Assembly (NCBI RefSeq): GCF_014332515.1 | Contig: NZ_VFSD01000024.1 | Location: forward strand, 50,172-114,171 | Direction: 5' to 3' | DNA: 64,000 nucleotides | Source: Pontibacter beigongshangensis | Lineage (GTDB): Bacteria; Bacteroidota; Bacteroidia; Cytophagales; Hymenobacteraceae | Shown here: positions 58,026 to 64,000 of the stretch, piece by piece | Numbering within the stretch: position 1 is the stretch's first letter | Layout: every line of letters starts with the position of its first letter | The notes under the pieces: generated by a model | The model's input: the letters and a program-made list of their open reading frames with translations, nothing else | Database searches by the model: none | Told to the model about the DNA's origin: nothing | Translations under genes and position numbers: made by a program

Positions 58026-58058
58026 ATGGTTAAATGGTTAGGTAATTACATGGTTATT
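58026..58058. repeat. Phrase repeat (GGTTAAATGGTTAGGTAATTAC)
   Basis: Words GGTTAAATGGTTAGG and CATGGTTA, before repeat copy 24. Confidence 0.5.
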
Positions 58059-58078
58059 TTATGCGGCAGCTTCAACCG

Positions 58079-58131
58079 AATTATTTGAATGGAAAAGGCC
58101 TTCTGGAGCCATACTCGCTTCTGCAGCAGCA
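58079..58131 (-). repeat. CTCCGGAG dispersed repeat, copy 24
   Basis: Reverse: AATTATTTGAATGGAAAAGG, CCTTCTGGAGCC, then TTCTGCAGCAGC. Opposite to copy 23. Confidence 0.8.
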
Positions 58132-58345
58132 GGTGCTGCAGAAGCTTGTGCTATTGAAGCTGTTCCAGTCCTTGGGTTGAGGTGCCTCGTGAGATCCGGT
58201 GCCGCAGGCAGCCTGAGCGACAGCGAGTCAAAAAGGGGCCCCTGCACCCCTGGCAGGAGGGAATGCAGCACCGATGCCCAAGGACGAGGCCCCGCTTGCA
58301 TAGGGCCCCTACCCCAGCCGTGAGCGCTCAGCGCCACTAATATGC
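58118..58345. other. GC-rich structured intergenic island
   Basis: It begins with a perfect hairpin CTTCTGCAGCA...TGCTGCAGAAG (58118-58144). Further on CCTTGGG and CCCAAGG, and CCTCGT and ACGAGG, could pair over about 100 bases in a crossed order, and CTGCA/TGCAG closes a small hairpin. Distinctly more GC-rich than the surrounding non-coding sequence. It may be a structured RNA or the remains of an insertion. Confidence 0.35.
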
Positions 58346-58526
58346 AACAAAACAGGGCAAGGGCTCTGGATAGGGCAGCAGCGAAGAGTGGTGGAACCTA
58401 ATCTTTACAGCAAAATGCGTAACATCAGTTAGAAAAGCAGTGGCAATGCACACAATCTCATAACTTTTGACTTTCTCGCACTGTTATCTTAACTTGATAG
58501 AATAAACTCACACCCTGTTCCCCTCT

Positions 58527-61500
58527 ATGAAAGGACTTTGGCTTTTAATTGCTGCCTTAGTTACAGCCGCACCGGCTATAGCACAACAGGGTGTCACCCC
58601 CATCCGCACGAATGTAGAGGTGCTGAAAAACGTAGCCATTGCGGCCGAGAAAGATTACAAAATAAACCGAGCCAGGGCCATAGACCTTGCCAACCAAAAC
58701 GGCTGGGTAATCGAGAGAACCTACAAAGACGGCACCCACATGTCGCTGCAGGGCCTCGATGCCAAGGGCCTGCCCATCTACTACATTACCTACAACAACA
58801 GCCGCGCAGCTGCCACCACCAAAACCGATCAGCTTTGGGCGGGCGGCGGGCTGGGCCTGAACCTGAGCGGCGCCAGCAGCAGTGTTGCTACCAAGCTGGG
58901 CGTTTGGGATGCCGGCCGTGTACTCGAAACGCACCAGGAACTGCGGGGAAAGGTGCTGCAGAAAGACAAGGCCTCCAAAGCAGACGATCACGCTACGCAC
59001 GTTGCAGGTACCCTCGTAGCCAGCGGCATAAATGGCTTTGCCAAAGGAATGGCGTTCGGGGTAACGCAGCTGCAGGCCTACGACTATAACAACGATGTAT
59101 CGGAGATGGCGGCGGCAGCCAGCAACCTGCTGGTCTCTAACCACTCCTACGGCTCCATTGCCGGCTGGCACTACAACTCCGACCGCAAAGGCACCGAAGA
59201 AGATCCGTTCTGGGAATGGTGGGGCGACCCGGAGATTAGCGACACTGTAGATTACAAATTCGGCTACTATAGCGAAGTGGCTACCTCCTGGGACCGCATC
59301 GCGTTTAACGCGCCGTATTACCTGATCGTGAAATCAGTTGGCAACAACCGCAGCGACACGGGCCCGGCCGTGGGCGACCCTTACTACAAACGCAGCCGGA
59401 AGGGCGATTTTACGCTGGAAGCCTCGCGCCCGGCCACCATCAGCAAAAACAACGGCTACGACGTTATCCCGACTTACGGCACGGCCAAAAATATACTCAC
59501 GGTAGGAGCAGTTGCCGCCATACCCAACGGGTACAACAAGCCCTCCGATGTAACCATCTCAGGCTTCAGCAGCTTCGGCCCCACCGACGATGGCCGGATT
59601 AAGCCCGACATTGTGGGCAACGGCGTGGCGGTACTCTCCACCAGCAGCACCACCGACTTTGCCTACCGCTCCTCCAACGGCACCTCCATGGCCTCCCCGA
59701 ATGTGGCCGGTACACTGCTGCTGCTGCAGGAACACTATGCCAACCTGAACAATGGCGCGTTGATGCGTGCCGCCACCCTAAAAGGATTGGCCATACACAC
59801 AGCCGATGAGGCTGGTCCCTCTCCCGGCCCCGATTACAGGCATGGCTGGGGTCTGTTAAATGCCGACAGGGCCGCCAACGTAATCTCGAATACCGATAAG
59901 GCACACCTGGTGCAGGAAAGGAGCCTGAACCAATCGCAGACCTACACCTTACAAGTAGTGGCCTCCGGTTACGGTCCTTTGGTGGCCACCATTTGCTGGG
60001 CCGACCCAGAAGCTGCCTCAACACCAGTAGGTAAAGAGGCGCTGAACAACCGTACACCCCGCCTGGTCAACGACCTGGACCTACGCATCAGCGGCCGCGG
60101 CACCACGCACCTCCCCTGGACCCTCAACCCGTTGAGCCCTGCAGAGCCTGCACAACCCGGCAACAACATCCTGGACAATGTAGAGCAGATCACCATTGCC
60201 AATGCCGTTCCCGGCGAAACCTACACCATCACCATCTCGCATAAAGGAGCACTCCGCAATAGCAAGCAGGATTATTCGCTGCTGGTGAGTGGTGTTGGCG
60301 GCAAGGCTTCTTGTGCCAGTGCTCCCTCCTCTGATGCTGGTGCCCGCATAAACAGCTTCTCCCTGGGTTCCTACGCGCTTACAATGCCCGCTACCGGCTG
60401 CTCCACCACCCGCGATTATACAGCTAACGCCCCCATTTTTTTTGAACCGGGTCAGACACAGACTTTGACCATAGTAACCGGCACCTGTGGCGCAGAGGCT
60501 CCCACAGCTGCCAAAGCATTTTTTGACTGGAACAATAACGGCAACTTTACTGATTTTGGCGAAGAAGTATTGTTTTCCAGCTCAGGCGGCACCTTAACAG
60601 CCTATGTAACCGCACCAGGCACTGTAGTGGCTGGGAATAAACTTCGGATGCGCCTGGTACTGCAGGAAACTACGGATGCCAGCACCATAACTGCCTGCGG
60701 CTCCTACACACGCGGCGAAACGCAGGACTATGTGGTACAGCTCATCCGGCAGCAGCACGATGTGGGCATTACCAGCATATCGGTACCTGGCGGCTCCCTC
60801 TGCGCCACCCCGGCCCAGGCGCTGGTGGTGAGAATACGAAACTTTGGAGCAGCGTCACAAAGCAATATTCCAGTGTCGGTGAGCGTGCTGCAAAATGGTA
60901 CTGCTGTAGCCACCTTAACTGGCGTTTACGATCGTACACTGGCTCCTTTTTCGGAAGAAGAGATGCTGCTGGAAGGCAACTTTGCCACAGGGGCAGGCGC
61001 CTCCTACGAACTGATAGCCACCTCTGAACTCCTGACCGATGTGGTGGCTGCCAATAACCGCCTCACCCGCACCATTTCCATCAGTGCGCCTGCTGCGCCG
61101 CCACAGGCTATGGCCGTACGCTGCGGAACCAGCTCGCAGTTCACCCTCAACAGCTCAGGCGGAAGCTCCACCTATTGGTATGCCACGCCTGATGCCACTG
61201 TTCCGGTGGCGGCCGGCCATCTGCTATCGGCAGACCTGGGGCAGGTAAACAATAATCTATATGTGGCGCTCAACGATTTTTCTGCTACCATCGGGCCGGC
61301 CACGAAAAGTTTCGCCACGGGCGGGGGCTATAACCAGTTTACGCCTGATGTGCTGGTTAGCACCCATGCGCCCATGCTGCTCGAAAGTACCCGCCTCTAC
61401 ATTGGCCATAGCGGCAAAATAACATTTACCGCTTTTAATGAGGATGGTGCCCCTGTCTCCAGCCGCACCCTGAACGTAGTGGCGACCCGCACCACCCCTG

Positions 61501-62276
61501 CCACAGGCGTGCAACCCGACGACCCTGCCGACACGGGCGCCGTGTACTACCTCGGGCTGGCGCTGCCGGAAGCCGGAAACTACAGAATCGGCATTGCCTA
61601 CGAAGGCGGCGCCACTATCTACCGAAACAACGAGGGTGTAGAGGGCTATCCGTTTGGCATATCGAATGTCTTCACCATCACAGGCTCTTCTGCCAACCCG
61701 GGCCCGCTCAGCTACTTCTATTACTTCTACGACCTGAAAATCAGTGCGCTGGGCTGCCAGAGCGAACGTGTGGCAGCAGAGATTACAACAGGTACTGCCA
61801 TTCCGCAGCCAGCTGTTACCCGAAATGGCAAAACCTTAGTATCGTCGGCAACGACAGGAAACCGCTGGTACCTGAACGGCCGGCTGTTGGTTGGTGCCAC
61901 GGGCAATACCTATGTGCCCGAGGAGAGTGGCAGCTACAGTGTAACGGTGTCACATGATGGCTGCATCTCGGAGATGTCGGTTCCTTATACTTACATTTTC
62001 CGTCCGGATGTACGGGAACTAGGGCCGGAGCTGATTGCCTCACCGAACCCCAGCTCGGGCCGCTTTAGGCTGGAACTGGAAACAGATCGGTCGGAGGATA
62101 TCACCTTTGAGGTAACGGATATGGTCGGACACCTGTTGTACACCGGCAAGGTGGAGCAGCGGAACGGGCAGTATGAAGGCTTTATCGATTTGTCGGGGCG
62201 GGCATCGGGCGTGTACCTGCTGCGGGTGCAGCATGGCCCCAGGCAGTATACCAAAAAGCTGGTGGTGCAGCGATAG
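58527..62276 (+). CDS. Secreted subtilisin-like serine protease (S8) with GEVED and T9SS sorting domain
   Basis: A 1249-residue exported protease. A signal peptide (about 20 residues) precedes the S8 domain: catalytic Asp in GVWDAGR, His in DDHATHVAGTLVAS, and Ser in SNGTSMASPNVAGT, near residues 127, 153 and 388. After it come a jelly-roll segment, a GEVED domain (AFFDWNNNGNFTDFGEEVLF, SYTRGETQDYVVQL), CARDB/Ig-like regions, and a C-terminal T9SS domain beginning ELIASPNPSSGRFRLELETD and ending TKKLVVQR. It is expected to be moved across the outer membrane by the type IX system and act on external proteins. Single gene. Confidence 0.95.
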   Translation: MKGLWLLIAALVTAAPAIAQQGVTPIRTNVEVLKNVAIAAEKDYKINRARAIDLANQNGWVIERTYKDGTHMSLQGLDAKGLPIYYITYNNSRAAATTKTDQLWAGGGLGLNLSGASSSVATKLGVWDAGRVLETHQELRGKVLQKDKASKADDHATHVAGTLVASGINGFAKGMAFGVTQLQAYDYNNDVSEMAAAASNLLVSNHSYGSIAGWHYNSDRKGTEEDPFWEWWGDPEISDTVDYKFGYYSEVATSWDRIAFNAPYYLIVKSVGNNRSDTGPAVGDPYYKRSRKGDFTLEASRPATISKNNGYDVIPTYGTAKNILTVGAVAAIPNGYNKPSDVTISGFSSFGPTDDGRIKPDIVGNGVAVLSTSSTTDFAYRSSNGTSMASPNVAGTLLLLQEHYANLNNGALMRAATLKGLAIHTADEAGPSPGPDYRHGWGLLNADRAANVISNTDKAHLVQERSLNQSQTYTLQVVASGYGPLVATICWADPEAASTPVGKEALNNRTPRLVNDLDLRISGRGTTHLPWTLNPLSPAEPAQPGNNILDNVEQITIANAVPGETYTITISHKGALRNSKQDYSLLVSGVGGKASCASAPSSDAGARINSFSLGSYALTMPATGCSTTRDYTANAPIFFEPGQTQTLTIVTGTCGAEAPTAAKAFFDWNNNGNFTDFGEEVLFSSSGGTLTAYVTAPGTVVAGNKLRMRLVLQETTDASTITACGSYTRGETQDYVVQLIRQQHDVGITSISVPGGSLCATPAQALVVRIRNFGAASQSNIPVSVSVLQNGTAVATLTGVYDRTLAPFSEEEMLLEGNFATGAGASYELIATSELLTDVVAANNRLTRTISISAPAAPPQAMAVRCGTSSQFTLNSSGGSSTYWYATPDATVPVAAGHLLSADLGQVNNNLYVALNDFSATIGPATKSFATGGGYNQFTPDVLVSTHAPMLLESTRLYIGHSGKITFTAFNEDGAPVSSRTLNVVATRTTPATGVQPDDPADTGAVYYLGLALPEAGNYRIGIAYEGGATIYRNNEGVEGYPFGISNVFTITGSSANPGPLSYFYYFYDLKISALGCQSERVAAEITTGTAIPQPAVTRNGKTLVSSATTGNRWYLNGRLLVGATGNTYVPEESGSYSVTVSHDGCISEMSVPYTYIFRPDVRELGPELIASPNPSSGRFRLELETDRSEDITFEVTDMVGHLLYTGKVEQRNGQYEGFIDLSGRASGVYLLRVQHGPRQYTKKLVVQR

Positions 62277-62417
62277 CATCCGTTTTCAGTCGAGCCGATC
62301 CTCTGGATTAGCATCGGAAGCTTTGTTTCTCACCAGCTCTTTATGCGCAATTTATTGTGCAAAAGCCACAGCATAAGGCAGCTCTTTCTACCTTTAGATA
62401 TTCACAACTACCCCCTT

Positions 62418-62975
62418 ATGAAAAAGACGATCCTTTCGCTGATGCTGATGCTCCTGCTCCTATTGGCAGGATGTACTACACCGCCTTCTACGCAAAGCCA
62501 TTCTCCTCAATCTTTCTACAACAGCCTGGCTGTTTTGTGCGGCAAATCTTTTCGGGGAACAGTAGTACACCCTGCTGATGGCACCGATCCATTTGCCGGC
62601 AAAGCCCTGGTGATGCACGTGCAAACCTGCTCCGACACCACCCTTCGGGTGCCATTTACGGTGGGCGAAGACAAATCCCGCACCTGGCTGATCCGCAAAA
62701 CGCCTGAAGGCCTGCAGCTCAAGCACGACCACCGCCACGAAGATGGCACCCCGGATGAAATTACCATGTATGGCGGCATCTCTACGGCCCCGGCAGAATC
62801 GCTCACGCATTCCTTTCCCGCCGATGCCCACACCGCACAGTTACTGCCTGCCGCCGCCACCAACGAATGGACCCTGGCCATCAGCCCCGACGGCAGTACC
62901 TTCAGCTACATCCTCAAACGCGACAACCAGCTCCGCTTCCAGGCCGATTTCGACCTGACAAAGCCTTTGGAGTGA
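62418..62975 (+). CDS. Conserved secreted lipoprotein, function unknown
   Basis: A 185-residue product from ATG 62418 (MKKTILSLMLMLLLLLAGC, lipobox Cys 19). The mature part starts FYNSLAVLCGKSFRGTVV and contains KHDHRHEDGTPDEITMYGG, a His/Asp-rich segment that could bind metal, and two Cys (LCGK, QTCSD) that might pair. I recall similar uncharacterised proteins in Bacteroidota and Proteobacteria but no function. Separate from the protease by 141 bases. Confidence 0.75.
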   Translation: MKKTILSLMLMLLLLLAGCTTPPSTQSHSPQSFYNSLAVLCGKSFRGTVVHPADGTDPFAGKALVMHVQTCSDTTLRVPFTVGEDKSRTWLIRKTPEGLQLKHDHRHEDGTPDEITMYGGISTAPAESLTHSFPADAHTAQLLPAAATNEWTLAISPDGSTFSYILKRDNQLRFQADFDLTKPLE

Positions 62976-63025
62976 TGGTTAAATTGCTGGATTGTTGAAT
63001 GGTTAAATTGTTTAATTGCTGATCT
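62976..63025. repeat. Phrase repeat (GGTTAAATTG / TTGAATGGTTAAATTG)
   Basis: Four imperfect units of GGTTAAATTG-type words right after the lipoprotein stop. Confidence 0.6.
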
Positions 63026-63076
63026 GGTGACGAGTGTCTTGCTTAACGAGGCAGCTTCATCTCATTGTGCGTGAAT

Positions 63077-63135
63077 CAGCAACAGCAGCAGGAGCAGCAG
63101 AGGCTCCGGAGGGGTATCTTTATTCAAATAATTTG
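63077..63135 (+). repeat. CTCCGGAG dispersed repeat, copy 25
   Basis: Full-length: CAGCAACAGCAGCAGGAGCA, GGCTCCGGAGGGG, TATCTTTATT, CAAATAATTTG. Confidence 0.9.
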
Positions 63136-63192
63136 ATTGTATAGACTACGAAGGGGTTTTTATATTCAGCTAAAAAGTATTACTTATCCCTC

Positions 63193-63355
63193 TCGCGAGC
63201 TTTCAGCTCGTGGTTCAGTATGATTCGAGCTTTCAGCTCGCGGGAGTAGGCCAACAGGCCATGTTCCTCCACCATGTTAGAAGAATTACCTTCTTGTAAA
63301 CTACTTTATGATCATAAGTTGGAGTAAGGATCCATGCGAGCTGAAAGCTCGCGGC
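63193..63355. repeat. CGAGCT-nnn-AGCTCG inverted-repeat element C
   Basis: TCGCGAGCTTTCAGCTCG (63193-63210), a direct copy TTCGAGCTTTCAGCTCGCGG (63224-63243), and an inverted copy GCGAGCTGAAAGCTCGCGG (63336-63354). Non-coding interior. Confidence 0.8.
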
Positions 63356-63383
63356 AGGAATACTGAATCCATGCTATACACTT

Positions 63384-63420
63384 CAATTATTCTAATGAAA
63401 ATGCCCCTGCTGCACCTCAG
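63384..63420 (-). repeat. CTCCGGAG dispersed repeat, copy 26 (truncated core)
   Basis: Reverse: CAATTATTCTAATGAAAATG, CCCCTGCTGCACC. The palindrome is missing, as if deleted between CCCCT and GCTG. Confidence 0.75.
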
Positions 63421-63470
63421 AAAAGTCCTGGCCTACATATGCAACTTTCTAACTCTTACCTTTCTAACTA

Positions 63471-63512
63471 AAAAAGAGCGCCACCCTTTGCAGGAGATGA
63501 CGCTCTTTTTTT
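63471..63512. terminator. Terminator before the GroES-like gene
   Basis: AAAAAGAGCG and CGCTCTTTTT around 20 bases; usable on both strands between convergent genes. Confidence 0.75.
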
Positions 63513-63532
63513 ATGTGATAGTGTGGGAGTGG

Positions 63533-63931
63533 CTACAGGTCTTCTTCGCGCACCAGCATCAGCACAGCGCTTTGCGGCACGATAAAGTATTTCTCGCCCA
63601 GATAGTTGATTTCGATGGCATCGCGCTGCAGGTAAATAGCCAGATCTCCTTCTTTAGACTGCAGCGGAATGTAGCGCACCATCTCTTCCTCGTCTTCGCG
63701 TTCCCAGGGTTCTTCGTCAAAACCGTAGTCAGCCGGGATGGGGTAGCCGGGGCCTACTTTCATGATGTAGCCTTCCTGCACCTTCTCTTTTTCCTGCACG
63801 CCCGGCGGCAGGTACAAACCGCTTTTGGTCTGCTCCCGTGCTGATTTTGGCTTAATCAGCACCCGATCTCCCACAATGATTATTTTCTCCAGTTTATTCT
63901 TTTCAGAAACCCTCATTGGTAATGTACTCAT
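63533..63931 (-). CDS. GroES-like co-chaperone (Cpn10 family), extended
   Basis: A 132-residue protein. KIIIVGDRVLIKPKSAREQT and KSGLYLPPGVQEKEKVQEGY match the GroES N-terminal barrel and mobile loop; the end KEGDLAIYLQRDAIEINYLG followed by EKYFIVPQSAVLMLV matches the C-terminal strands. It is longer than GroES (about 92-97) because of an N-terminal extension and an acidic insert (FDEEPWEREDEEEM) in place of the roof loop. Probably a paralogue of the true GroES; groL is not next to it. ATG 63916 is an alternative start. Confidence 0.88.
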   Translation of the reverse strand: MSTLPMRVSEKNKLEKIIIVGDRVLIKPKSAREQTKSGLYLPPGVQEKEKVQEGYIMKVGPGYPIPADYGFDEEPWEREDEEEMVRYIPLQSKEGDLAIYLQRDAIEINYLGEKYFIVPQSAVLMLVREEDL

Positions 63932-63984
63932 GATTAAAATATATCGTCTGCTTTACTCTCTCCTTCAGGCCAGAGGTTTAGCCA

Positions 63985-63992
63985 CAAAATTA
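63985..63992 (-). promoter_or_regulatory. -7 box of the GroES-like gene
   Basis: TAATTTTG on the minus strand, a full match to TAnnTTTG, 54 bases before the start. The -33 box would lie beyond the window. Confidence 0.55.
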
Positions 63993-64000
63993 ATCAATTT

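Larger units (their letters stand above)
57773..58526. other. Intergenic region, 754 bases, repeats and GC-rich island
   Basis: Repeat copies 23 and 24 face each other around the hemB terminator. A phrase repeat (58026-58058) precedes copy 24. A GC-rich structured stretch (58118-58345) follows. The minus-strand frame across it translates the repeat and is not accepted. Confidence 0.6.
62976..63532. other. Convergent intergenic region with nested repeats
   Basis: A phrase repeat at its start, repeat copies 25 and 26 facing each other, and between them the CGAGCT element C. A terminator closes it. No gene. Confidence 0.65.

Noticed and set aside
58059..58337. 92-codon minus-strand frame
   Set aside because: Ends in the translated repeat arm (FHSNN) and shows no domain; kept only as a GC-rich non-coding block.
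1499..63420. CRISPR array
   Set aside because: The repeats are dispersed over 62 kb in both orientations, without regular spacers and without cas genes.
1499..63420. CTCCGGAG repeats as transcription terminators
   Set aside because: The palindrome is short, a T-run is present on only one side, copies occur in divergent promoter regions, and real terminators often lie right beside them (47443, 57890).
1499..63420. The AATAATTTG arm as a -7 promoter box
   Set aside because: It is one base short of TAnnTTTG, and no TTTG lies 19-20 bases upstream in most copies.

Overview
The window looks like chromosome of an aerobic member of the Bacteroidota, most likely Cytophagales and close to Pontibacter/Hymenobacter. 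The taxon is inferred, not searched. Supporting signs are two genes with type IX secretion (T9SS) sorting domains, SSCE/LAGC-type lipoproteins, the rpmB-rpmG-DUF4295-ftsY gene order, bacillithiol synthesis (bshC), an SDR-type threonine dehydrogenase, and promoters of the Bacteroidota form (TTTG, 19-20 bases, TAnnTTTG). Shine-Dalgarno sequences are mostly absent, as is usual for this phylum, so starts were chosen from family N-termini and promoter position.

Layout. 1-1.3 kb: end of a type III polyketide synthase with an overlapping methyltransferase gene. 1.6-12.1 kb: single housekeeping and envelope genes (deacetylase-like enzyme, beta-barrel protein, YceI lipoprotein, DJ-1/PfpI, PepSY protein, two thioredoxin-like proteins, NlpC/P60, YkvA, DUF45 protease). 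12.5-19.6 kb: a complete TetR/TolC/adaptor/RND efflux operon ending in an acyl-carrier-like gene that lacks the prosthetic-group serine. 20-25 kb: pheS, a 3-hydroxyacyl-CoA dehydrogenase overlapping a Rieske-like lipoprotein gene, tRNA-Asn, a fatty acid hydroxylase-like protein and shikimate kinase. 25.5-31 kb: an ABC permease, then divergent BT_3928/DUF1599 and folP/cdaA pairs. 31-35 kb: kbl and a threonine dehydrogenase flanking a disordered Pro/Ala repeat protein and a candidate small RNA. 35.6-44 kb: an interrupted T9SS repeat gene, DUF3891, DUF4403, YihY, rlmN. 44-50 kb: mnmD, methylglyoxal synthase, glutathione peroxidase with an OhrR-like regulator, folate cyclo-ligase with bshC. 50.5-55 kb: rimO-lipoprotein-ftsY-DUF4295-rpmG-rpmB. 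55-64 kb: rocD, hemB, a large secreted subtilisin and a GroES-like protein.

The most unusual property lies between the genes. At least 26 copies of a 35-70 bp repeat occur in this one window, in both orientations and always outside genes. Its parts are a CAGCAG-rich arm, the palindrome CTCCGGAG, a T-rich linker, and an arm TTAGAATAATT or TTCAAATAATTTG. I know of no described family that fits. It is mixed with three other repeat types: CGAGCT-nnn-AGCTCG elements with terminal inverted repeats, AT-rich inverted-repeat elements ending in GCGAAGCC, and degenerate phrase repeats. No transposase is encoded here, so any mobilising enzyme would act in trans.

Other leads are a TetR operator lying exactly in the spacer of its own promoter, an orphan promoter-terminator pair that may encode a small RNA of about 70 nt, the serine-less ACP homologue fused to an efflux operon, and a Rieske-like lipoprotein with both ligand histidines replaced.
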